A stretch of DNA of 23,280 nt from Thiotrichales bacterium (GTDB lineage: Bacteria > Pseudomonadota > Gammaproteobacteria > Francisellales > CACEW01). The notes beneath the pieces are model-generated. The model was not told where the DNA came from. It did no database searches and worked only from the letters and a program-made list of their open reading frames with translations. Both the position numbers and the translations under genes were made by a program. Of this stretch, positions 1-6,334 are shown piece after piece. Location of the stretch: positions 1 to 23,280 of the forward strand of contig CANJQG010000028.1 of NCBI GenBank assembly GCA_947476405.1, given 5' to 3'. Within the stretch, counting starts at the first letter, position 1; each line of letters starts with the position of its first letter.

Positions 1-2
1 AT

Positions 3-110
3 AATGAACGTAAGGCCGCGCTTTATGAGCAAGGTGCGTCTGACCAACGCATCCTGGCCTATGTTCAACGGTGGCAGAGCGCTTTTGGGTTGGCGCATAC
101 TCCTGGGTAA
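3..110 (+). CDS. 3' end of an unidentified gene (partial)
   Basis: A reading frame open from the window edge runs through about 35 codons and stops at TAA 108-110. The C-terminus is rich in Ala, Gln and Arg and ends ...FGLAHTPG. It has an ordinary soluble-protein composition, and it stops before the more GC-rich leader of the next gene. I do not recognise a family. The competing frame starting at ATG 4 has a poor, Pro/Arg-rich composition and runs into the OTU gene, so I prefer this frame. Only the tail is visible, so even its reality is uncertain. Confidence 0.3.
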   Translation, partial: NERKAALYEQGASDQRILAYVQRWQSAFGLAHTPG

Positions 111-217
111 GTGGAGTCTGCTGGAGCGTATATCACCGCGCCTAGCGACTCACGCACCCCTGGGGCCAGGCGCCCACCCGCGTCGCTGTGACCTATCACC
201 ACTAACGGGGATCCACA

Positions 218-2116
218 ATGAACTTCAGCCAACACCTCACAAACCTTGCCACACTACTAGATATCCGCGACAACCTCAACCGTGCTTTCATCTCCCTGGT
301 TAAGGATCAGGGGGACGGCGGCGTAGAAATGACCATAGACCTCCTGGACGACCAACGGGACGGCGGCTTCCACGCGGAGCGGCGCAACGCCTGCATCCAC
401 TTGTACGCCCTTCTCGCGACGCCTGACACCCGCGCAACGGTGACCGTAGACGCCACTAGCCCCGCCTACATCCCGAGCTCTAAACGGGGCACCGAAGGCG
501 CTCCGGTACACGCGCTCATCAGTGCCCTGCATCAGTTAGAAGCCGCGGAAGGCGCGCTCCGGGATGCAGTGGTGGCACTACAAAAACACACCACCGTACT
601 CGCGCGGGCGAAGGGCGGGGGGCGCGCGGACCGTAATCCGGCAAATCAAACTGCCTGGCGTACCTTGCAGCGAACGCTCCACGCTGCGAAATCCGCGCTC
701 GACATCGGGTGCCTGAGCTGGGGGGGGCAGCTCTGGTACGGCACTTATGGGCTCTCCGAGTGCCTGCTCCACGTGGACACGTGGTTAAACCACCCGAAGG
801 TCTACGCTACGTGGCTAAGCATCGAGAAGACGTCGCGCCTAGGGGGCCGTGGCGAGCACGGGGACTTGGCCGTGCGTGGGGTGTGTCGTGCCACGACTGC
901 CACGCGCTGGGACGGATACCAACCCTACGACGGGATGACATACAGGGGGCCCGGGGCCTTGGAGCGCTTCGTGGCCGAGTGTAGCGGGCACGATACGGAT
1001 ACTTGGTGGAACTGGCCGCGCGGGCTCCTCGACATGTCATATGAGGCGAGCGACCCCGGTATCCGCTTCAAGGGGACCTCACCCTGGATGACAGCGGGCT
1101 TGGAACGCGCGTTACGGCCGTATGGGCTCACCCTCGCGCCACCGAGCAGCTACGCCGGGATCCCACTCCTCCCTTCGCCGCCCGAAACCGCCGCACCCCC
1201 TTTGTTTCCCGCCGATGCTGAGCTGCCCACCGCCGCCAACACCGCGCCCAGCGGAGCCCTCGTAAGCTACGTCGCCTCAAGACTATGCAATCTAAGCGAT
1301 GTGGTGGCTGCTGTCTCCCTGCTCCGGCGATTTATGGACGGGCGCGTGCCACGCCCCCTCGCGGACATGGTCCGCGGGGCCGGGGGGCGCGGATCGTGCG
1401 CGGCACCAGCAGCTGGCGGCTCCGGGGGAGGGAACGGAGAAGACCCCCTGCCCTTCGCCGCTGTAGCCATGTCCAAACAGTCGTACGCCGCCGCCGCCGC
1501 CGCAATAGCTACCCGCCGCAGCGTCGCTCTCGCGAAGGTCGATGCTGGACCCCCGGTGGAGTGTGGCATCGTATACGCGGAGGGGGACGGCAACTGCGCT
1601 TTCACGGCGACTCAGAAGTACTTTGAGGCCCGCAACTTACAGCCTACGCCCGGCCTTTTTAGCCGAGAGAATGTGGTGCAAAGAATCGCAGGCATGTACG
1701 CGGGACGTGAGCAGCGCGGTCTTGCCGATGCCTTTGACACCCTGTGCACGGACGAGCAGGTGAGCGGCATCGAAGAATGGCGGCATAAAATGAGTCGGCC
1801 GGGGGTTTGGCTGGGGACAGCCGCATTGTATCTGGCCGGGCACGCGATGGGCGTGGAGTTCCATTTATACCACCTAAGTAGGGACGGCAATCAGTGGGAG
1901 CGGATGCCGGGCGCCGACCTTACCGTGCCAGGCGCCCAGCGCGTCTACCTGGCGTGTTTTACGATGGGGGCCGACGGGGGCCCGGCGAACCATTACGACG
2001 CCCTGCTCCTCGTACCAGGGCCTGACGAAAAGGCCGCGATCGACCGACTGAACCGGGAATATCGCGCACGCGCACAGGCAGCAATGCGCGACGAGCGCAA
2101 GGGCTACAGATATTGA
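218..2116 (+). CDS. Large OTU-type cysteine protease-like protein, intact copy
   Basis: This 632-residue protein probably cleaves ubiquitin or ubiquitin-like chains, which would make it a host-directed effector; that role is inferred from the domain only. Residues 1-430 form a module I do not recognise. It contains VKDQGDGG near residue 29 and RDGG near 47, and is rich in Trp/Gly around 165-260. An Ala/Gly-rich linker (about 375-440) follows. The C-terminal OTU-like domain (about 445-605) has the signature EGDGNCAF with Asp457 and Cys460, and the matching His592 in NHYDALLL, so the catalytic set looks complete. No signal peptide or membrane segment is seen. The start ATG is preceded by a weak GGGGA. 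GC content and codon use are far above those of genes beyond 5 kb, pointing to acquisition from another source. It is paralogous over its whole length to the split gene at 2383-4259. A G8 run lies inside the gene at 720-727. Confidence 0.8.
   Translation: MNFSQHLTNLATLLDIRDNLNRAFISLVKDQGDGGVEMTIDLLDDQRDGGFHAERRNACIHLYALLATPDTRATVTVDATSPAYIPSSKRGTEGAPVHALISALHQLEAAEGALRDAVVALQKHTTVLARAKGGGRADRNPANQTAWRTLQRTLHAAKSALDIGCLSWGGQLWYGTYGLSECLLHVDTWLNHPKVYATWLSIEKTSRLGGRGEHGDLAVRGVCRATTATRWDGYQPYDGMTYRGPGALERFVAECSGHDTDTWWNWPRGLLDMSYEASDPGIRFKGTSPWMTAGLERALRPYGLTLAPPSSYAGIPLLPSPPETAAPPLFPADAELPTAANTAPSGALVSYVASRLCNLSDVVAAVSLLRRFMDGRVPRPLADMVRGAGGRGSCAAPAAGGSGGGNGEDPLPFAAVAMSKQSYAAAAAAIATRRSVALAKVDAGPPVECGIVYAEGDGNCAFTATQKYFEARNLQPTPGLFSRENVVQRIAGMYAGREQRGLADAFDTLCTDEQVSGIEEWRHKMSRPGVWLGTAALYLAGHAMGVEFHLYHLSRDGNQWERMPGADLTVPGAQRVYLACFTMGADGGPANHYDALLLVPGPDEKAAIDRLNREYRARAQAAMRDERKGYRY
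720..727 (+). repeat. G8 homopolymer inside the intact OTU gene
   Basis: Eight consecutive G lie in frame in the intact OTU gene, spanning Trp-Gly-Gly codons. A one-base slip would truncate the protein early. Tracts of this length are known slippage sites in contingency genes of other bacteria; whether this one varies is unknown. Confidence 0.6.
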
Positions 2117-2120
2117 CGCG

Positions 2121-2341
2121 AGGACCCTGCGGGGCTCCGCGGGCTGGCAGCGTCCGGACCGTGCCGATTCGGCTTCCCCATTAACGACCGGGGGGAGGAC
2201 TCAAGGGGGACCCAATCCGGGACAACTGCCCCCAGCCTCGGGGGCGGCTTGATCCGGGATGCCCGGTGACCCAAACGTGTGTCCGGGTCGCGGCACCGTG
2301 CTCCGTCGGCGCCGTTGTGCTCGGTATTACGCAAATTAATA
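2121..2341 (+). repeat. ~220-bp conserved element, copy 1 (3' of the first OTU gene)
   Basis: The element begins a few bases after the TGA of the first OTU gene and matches 4264-4482 at about 90% (by hand: about 20 mismatches and one 2-nt gap). It contains short hairpins: GCCGA-t-TCGGC near 2167, and GCCCCC-agcctc-GGGGGC near 2229-2246. Two direct copies of ATCCGGGA flank the second hairpin, and CCGGG-atg-CCCGG follows. The 3' end is AT-rich (ATTACGCAAATTAATA) and has promoter-like hexamers leading into the second gene. No coding frame shows a clear silent-substitution pattern between the copies. It could be a regulatory RNA or 3' UTR, a recombination site, or a recent duplication or gene-conversion tract. 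Confidence 0.85.
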
Positions 2342-2342
2342 T
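2315..2342 (+). promoter_or_regulatory. Candidate promoter at the end of repeat copy 1
   Basis: TTGTGC (2315-2320), a 16-nt spacer and TAATAT (2337-2342) give 3/6 and 4/6 matches to sigma70 hexamers. The site is an abrupt AT-rich patch in GC-rich sequence, 40 nt upstream of the ATG at 2383. The same patch recurs in copy 2. Weak, by inspection only. Confidence 0.3.
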
Positions 2343-2382
2343 ACACCACCACAACTCTGCCATCCAGAAGGGAAGATTTACC

Positions 2383-3588
2383 ATGACTCTAATAAAACAC
2401 CTAGATGCCGTGCTCAACGCTCTTGGGACGCTCTCCCGGGCCAACTCCGCCTACCTGAAATCGGTGAAGGATCAAGGGGAAGGGGGGGGGCAATTATACC
2501 TCGACCTCACCGATGCGACTCGGGACGGCGGCTACATCCGCGACCGTCGCAACATATCCATCATCTTGTATGATAGACTGGGCGATCGCGACTCCTCGAG
2601 CTCCAGGGCCGCCGGCGGCCCCGTGGACTATGGGACGCCACTGACAACAGTGCGCGACAAGGCCTCTCGCGACGACCTCCTTCGGCAGGTCGGGGTCGTG
2701 GAGAGCCACGAGCGGACTCTGCGCAACTGCCTTGTTGCCCTGAACGCCTACATCTATACGATCGCCGCCTCAGAGGACGGCGGTGTGGCGGAACGGACGC
2801 GCCGCGCACTCAACATCTGGGAGGACGCTCGTCGAGGCCTGGCTAAGTTTGTCCAATCTCTCGCCTATGGCTCGGTGGGCGGTATGGTCGGCCCATGCCA
2901 ATACATGGTCCACAGCGTCTCGGACTGCACGGGCCATGTGGACATCTGGATGACCGACATTGCACGATATAAAAAGCTGGTAGAACTCGAGACCAGCCTC
3001 TTTTCGCGCCCCGGGCGCCGTAAACTCGGCACTGTTCTCGGGATGTCGACCATCCGAGCGACGGCGCTCTGGCGTGGGTATATGCACTTCACCGCGGGTG
3101 GGTATGGTGTACCCGGACGACTCGAAACCTTTCTTGCGGTGACCACAGGATGCAACCGAGCACAGTGGCGGACCTGGCCGCCTGAATTACTCGAGAGCTC
3201 CAAGACAGCCGCAGAACCCAATACCAGGCGCCGATGGATCTCGCCCGGCCTACTCATCAAATCCGGAATGATCTTACGGCAGTACGGGCAGAGTATGGTG
3301 CATCCCGCGTGGCGCGCCGTAACGCATCGCGTCCTGCCCTACGACAAATCCGTGTTGCCTGGCGATGCGCAGCTTACCACGCTGGCCGACGCCGAACCCG
3401 CGGAATTGCCCTTCTTGCTGTTACATTACACTAGACTGTGCATGGACGCAGGGACGCCTGAGCCTATGCGACGGCTTGCTGGCAGCACTCCGCCGGCGCT
3501 TGCCGACCTGCCCGTGGCGCCGTGTCCCGCACAGACCTCCGACTCAGCAACGGGCGGCAGGGGGGGCCATGTTACGCCGGCGTGGTGA
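2383..3588 (+). CDS. OTU-family paralog, N-terminal half (frameshifted gene)
   Basis: A 401-residue product equivalent to the N-terminal module of the intact OTU gene at 218. Shared landmarks are VKDQGEGG, DL.D..RDGG, RRN..I.LY and HVD.W. ATG 2383 is chosen because AAGGGAAG lies just upstream and because the N-terminus then aligns residue by residue with the paralog. The GTG at 2266 in the same frame would place the start inside the repeat. The frame ends at TGA 3586-3588, shortly after a G7 run (3560-3566). Adding one G there would join this frame to 3522-4259, giving 625 residues against 632 in the paralog. It is therefore a broken gene, a phase-OFF allele, a -1 programmed frameshift gene, or a homopolymer sequencing error. 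There is also a G9 run at 2482-2490. I do not know the function of the module. Confidence 0.65.
   Translation: MTLIKHLDAVLNALGTLSRANSAYLKSVKDQGEGGGQLYLDLTDATRDGGYIRDRRNISIILYDRLGDRDSSSSRAAGGPVDYGTPLTTVRDKASRDDLLRQVGVVESHERTLRNCLVALNAYIYTIAASEDGGVAERTRRALNIWEDARRGLAKFVQSLAYGSVGGMVGPCQYMVHSVSDCTGHVDIWMTDIARYKKLVELETSLFSRPGRRKLGTVLGMSTIRATALWRGYMHFTAGGYGVPGRLETFLAVTTGCNRAQWRTWPPELLESSKTAAEPNTRRRWISPGLLIKSGMILRQYGQSMVHPAWRAVTHRVLPYDKSVLPGDAQLTTLADAEPAELPFLLLHYTRLCMDAGTPEPMRRLAGSTPPALADLPVAPCPAQTSDSATGGRGGHVTPAW
2482..2490 (+). repeat. G9 homopolymer near the start of the second OTU gene
   Basis: Nine G in frame encode the Gly run after VKDQGE. The paralog has GACGGCGGC-type codons here instead, so the run is not forced by the protein. 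It is a plausible slippage site early in the gene. Confidence 0.6.
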
Positions 3589-4259
3589 CCTTCCGCGATC
3601 GGCTGCTACGCCAGCATGAGGCGATTGAAGATCGAGCGGTCGCGATGGCTTCCCGACGCGCCGTGGCGAAGGTGCTGGAGGGGGGCTGTGAGGCGCTCTG
3701 CGTCGTCGTTTGCGCGGATGCAGACGGGGATTCCGCTTTTACGGCGGTTCGGAATTACCTTGCAATAAAAAACGTGACCCTGGGCGCCGGCGAGTTTACC
3801 CGCAACAACGTGAAGGAACGAATCGCCCAGCTGTACGAATCAAGGGGATGCCTCGGCCTCAAAGCGCACTTCCATTACCTGTTCCAGGAGGAGGGGGTGG
3901 AAACCATCGACACGTGGAAGGAGAAATTCAGCCGCCAGAGTGCGTCGCTCGGCCGCGTCTCCATGTATCTAGCTGGGCTCGCATTTAGGCTGAATTTCAA
4001 AGTATACGCACTGAATGCGGACCGCGGGGTCTGGCAGCCCTTGGATGTTGCTACAGTGCGTCGCTCAGGGGCTGGTACCACTGTCCGCCTGGCGTATATG
4101 TCGGCTGGCGGGGTGTACGAAGACACTCTCAACCATTACGAGCCCCTGATCATCACGCCAGGGCCCGAAGATTTGGTCCAAATCAACCGCCTAAATGCGG
4201 CATATCAAGCTCGCACCAACCGTGCAATGGGCTCCGGGGCAGCGGGACTCGACTACTGA
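3522..4259 (+). CDS. OTU-family paralog, C-terminal half with Cys-to-Ser active site
   Basis: A 245-residue frame overlapping the N-terminal half by 67 nt and lying in the -1 frame relative to it. It holds the OTU-like domain: ADADGDSAFTA aligns with AEGDGNCAFTA of the intact paralog, so Asp68 is kept while the nucleophile Cys is Ser71 (TCC for TGC). The catalytic-His region NHYEPLIITPGP is kept (His205), as is the C-terminal tail pattern of the paralog. GTG 3522 has no convincing ribosome binding site. An internal ATG at 3645 exists, but the piece is most likely translated only as a fusion, if at all. With Ser in place of Cys the domain is expected to be catalytically dead or a binding-only pseudo-enzyme. 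Same GC-rich, foreign-looking composition. Confidence 0.65.
   Translation: MSRTDLRLSNGRQGGPCYAGVVTFRDRLLRQHEAIEDRAVAMASRRAVAKVLEGGCEALCVVVCADADGDSAFTAVRNYLAIKNVTLGAGEFTRNNVKERIAQLYESRGCLGLKAHFHYLFQEEGVETIDTWKEKFSRQSASLGRVSMYLAGLAFRLNFKVYALNADRGVWQPLDVATVRRSGAGTTVRLAYMSAGGVYEDTLNHYEPLIITPGPEDLVQINRLNAAYQARTNRAMGSGAAGLDY
3560..3566 (+). repeat. G7 run at the frameshift point of the second OTU gene
   Basis: Seven G sit inside the overlap of the two half-frames. One more G restores a single 625-codon frame. The zero-frame codons AGG GGG GGC also allow a -1 ribosomal slip onto GGG GGG. The sequence alone does not decide between mutation, phase variation, programmed slippage and read error. Confidence 0.6.
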
Positions 4260-4263
4260 CTGG

Positions 4264-4482
4264 TGGACCCTGCGGGCCCTCGGGCTGGCCTCCTCCGGAC
4301 CGTGCCGATTCGGCTTCTCCATTAACGACCGGGCGGAGGACTCAAGGGGGACCAAATCCGGGACAACTGCCCCCAGCCTAAGGGGCGGCTCGATCCGGGA
4401 TGCCCGCTGACCCAAACGTGTGCCCGGGTCGCGGCCCCGTGCTCCGTCGGCGCCGTTGCGTCCGGCATTACGCAAATTAATA
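4264..4482 (+). repeat. ~220-bp conserved element, copy 2 (3' of the second OTU gene)
   Basis: Starts 4 nt after the TGA of the second OTU gene and is about 90% identical to 2121-2341. The GCCGA/TCGGC hairpin, the flanked GCCCC/GGGGC hairpin with its ATCCGGGA direct repeats, and the AT-rich end ATTACGCAAATTAATA are all kept. Homology stops abruptly at 4482. There is no third OTU gene after it, and composition drops toward the host average within about 150 bp. It may mark the right boundary of the acquired block. Confidence 0.85.
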
Positions 4483-5009
4483 CCCCCTTCTGCCGATCTT
4501 GCAAAATCGTAGGCATTATGAGCGTACACCGCGTCATGACGGATGCCCAACACGTGCTGGCCTTGCTGCGATGTCACCGCCGGACTTGTCATAAAATTCG
4601 AAAAACTATATGCAGTATCACGCAACGCGATATAGCACCGTCACGCCTGTTTAACCAGAAGCGCGAGGACGACACAAAATAGGCTAACTGCTTTTTTTAG
4701 GATAATCGACAGAACCATTTCTGACAGGGGTTTTTGCTGAGAACCGCCTATTTCGGTTTCCCAGGCTTCGGACGTATTTCTCCTATTTTTCTTAAACGGT
4801 GACCTTATGAGCTTCCCTTTGTGTTTGCGCATGACCAAAGTGCACCAAAAAATATCAGGATGTTTTAGATCAAATGACGGCGCTTTAATCTTCTGTCGCA
4901 AGTATGGCCTCAATATGACCGAGGCTCTAACCCTCTTTTTTCAAGGAAAGATGCGTGATTTTGTTTATGATTCAATCTAATTCGGTGAATCGTTACTGTC
5001 ATTTTAGAA
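4483..5009. other. Gene-poor junction between GC-rich island and host-like DNA
   Basis: About 530 bp without a gene I can support. Short open frames exist (plus-strand ATG 4518 to TAG near 4681; minus-strand TTG 4913 to about 4641, 90 codons). They lack ribosome binding sites and recognisable motifs. GC falls from left to right. No tRNA, transposase remnant or clear terminal inverted repeat is visible. A weak GAGG/CCTC stem followed by TTTTTT at about 4920-4940 is too short to call a terminator. Confidence 0.5.
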
Positions 5010-5038
5010 TTGACAGACAGCATTTTTTTGTTTTTAAT
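5010..5038 (+). promoter_or_regulatory. Sigma70-type promoter for the MFS gene at 5072
   Basis: TTGACA (5010-5015), a 17-nt spacer and TTTAAT (5033-5038) match the sigma70 consensus 6/6 and 4/6 at optimal spacing. The predicted start of transcription is near 5045, leaving a short leader before GTG 5072. Confidence 0.6.
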
Positions 5039-5045
5039 GGGGGGA

Positions 5046-5061
5046 TGTTTTTGTAAAAACA
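5046..5061 (+). promoter_or_regulatory. Inverted repeat in the leader of the MFS gene
   Basis: TGTTTTT-gt-AAAAACA gives 7-bp arms around a 2-bp centre, right at the expected transcription start. It could be a regulator operator; an RNA hairpin is unlikely with a 2-nt loop. Just before it, an ATG (5045) opens a three-codon frame (ATG TTT TTG TAA), a possible leader mini-frame. Function unknown. Confidence 0.35.
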
Positions 5062-5071
5062 GAAAAATAAA

Positions 5072-6334
5072 GTGCAATTAAAAAAGACGCATACTGCCGC
5101 TACGAAAGTTCTTCCCTTTATTATTTGTATTTTAGGGTCATTTTTTTATGTTTATGACTATTTCTTAGCCGTTGCGCCGAGTATTATGACTCATGATTTG
5201 CTTACTGGGTTTGGATTAAATGCTGGGCAGTTGGGCAGCTTAATGGCGCTTTTTTTCTTGGCTTCTACTTTTTTTCAAATTCCTGCAGGCATCTTGTTGG
5301 ATCGATTTGGTGCCCGTAAATTGCTGACTCTTTCTGTTCTGGTAAGTGGGCTTGGAACTTTGTTTTTTGCGGTGGCAACGCATGCTTGGGAGTTGGGTGT
5401 TGCGCGTTTATTGATGGGGGTGGGCTCCCCTTTTGCGTTTTTGGGCGCATTATTTTTGGCCTCACGTTGGTTTTCGCATCGTTATTTTGCCTTGATTGCC
5501 GGCTTTGTGCAGCTGGGTGCTGCGGTCGGATCTATTGCGGGAGAGGGGCCCCTGGCCTTGCTGGTGAATCATTTGGGGTGGCGCCATGCATTGCTTGCGA
5601 TGGGGTGGGTAACGCTGGTTTTATCTTTATTATTTTGGCTGATTATTCGAGATGGCGTCGCATTAGAGTCCATAGAACCTGATATCAAGCAGGCGAGGCT
5701 CTGGGATACATTTAAACTGCCTCAAGTCTGGTGGATTAGTTTAGTGGGGTTTTCTTCCTGGGTTACTGTGACGGGGATTGCTTCTTTGTGGGGAATTCCC
5801 TATTTGATGGCTGTTTACGGCTGGAGCAATGAAAAAATTGGTTATTTATATATTTTATTTTGGCTTGGACTGGGTTTGGGCTCGCCTTTCATGGGGTGGT
5901 TGTCTGATGTGCTGAAGAGCCGTAAAATCCCATTTTATATTTGTTTTAGCTTAGGATTTATTGCTTGCTTATTTTATATTGAAGCTTCTTATATTCCAGG
6001 TTGGGTGATGGTGATTGTACTGGTGATGCTGGGCTTTTCAGCTTCACTTCAAAGCCTGACTTTTGGGATTGCGAAGGATATTGTTCCACCTCAGCATTTT
6101 GTCACTGCTTCCGGGTTGATCAATCTAGCTGCTGTTTTGACAGGTGTGGTCGTGCAGCCGATTATGGGTTTTTTGATTGATCGTTCGGCAAAAGCACATG
6201 ATCTAATGGGTACGCAGTACCAAGTTGCAGATTATCGAAATGGCTTTATTGTGGTTGCAGGCGTGTTGCTTTTTGGTTTGTTCGTCACCCATTTTGGCTT
6301 AAAAGAAACGAAATGTCAGGCAAAATATCAGTAG
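5072..6334 (+). CDS. MFS permease, Pht-like (Legionellales phagosomal transporter type)
   Basis: A 420-residue inner-membrane secondary transporter with 12 predicted membrane segments. The N-terminal YDYFLAVAPSIM block, the QIPAGILLDRFGARK motif after TM2 (MFS motif A, about residues 70-85) and LMGVGSPFAFLGALFLASRWF in TM4-5 resemble the Pht group. Members of that group in Legionella and relatives import amino acids or nucleosides during intracellular growth. The substrate here is not shown by sequence. The start is GTG 5072; no good Shine-Dalgarno precedes it (GGGGGG lies about 30 nt upstream), but no better start fits the first membrane segment. A strong promoter and an inverted repeat lie just upstream. 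The last 50 bp overlap the convergent dihydrouridine synthase gene. Composition is normal for the window, unlike the island to its left. Confidence 0.8.
   Translation: MQLKKTHTAATKVLPFIICILGSFFYVYDYFLAVAPSIMTHDLLTGFGLNAGQLGSLMALFFLASTFFQIPAGILLDRFGARKLLTLSVLVSGLGTLFFAVATHAWELGVARLLMGVGSPFAFLGALFLASRWFSHRYFALIAGFVQLGAAVGSIAGEGPLALLVNHLGWRHALLAMGWVTLVLSLLFWLIIRDGVALESIEPDIKQARLWDTFKLPQVWWISLVGFSSWVTVTGIASLWGIPYLMAVYGWSNEKIGYLYILFWLGLGLGSPFMGWLSDVLKSRKIPFYICFSLGFIACLFYIEASYIPGWVMVIVLVMLGFSASLQSLTFGIAKDIVPPQHFVTASGLINLAAVLTGVVVQPIMGFLIDRSAKAHDLMGTQYQVADYRNGFIVVAGVLLFGLFVTHFGLKETKCQAKYQ

Noticed and set aside
4..303. 99-codon frame at the left edge
   Set aside because: Pro/His/Arg-rich, overlaps the real start of the OTU gene, and the alternative frame ending at 110 looks more protein-like.
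2117..2268. Stop-codon readthrough extension of the first OTU gene
   Set aside because: The frame stays open for about 50 codons after TGA, but in copy 2 the 2-nt gap puts the same reading in another frame and the in-frame extension stops earlier.
2121..2341. Integron attC site after each OTU gene
   Set aside because: The element is longer than usual, and no RYYYAAC / GTTRRRY core pair was found in the right places; no integrase is visible.
2104..2444. Minus-strand coding frames conserved in both repeats
   Set aside because: Frames are open in GC-rich DNA by chance; most of the base differences between copies change the amino acid, so no sign of protein-level selection.
4641..4913. 90-codon minus-strand frame in the junction
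   Set aside because: TTG start, no ribosome site, no recognisable motif; composition does not resemble neighbouring genes.
4920..4945. Rho-independent terminator (GAGG/CCTC + T6)
   Set aside because: Only a 4-bp stem; not convincing.
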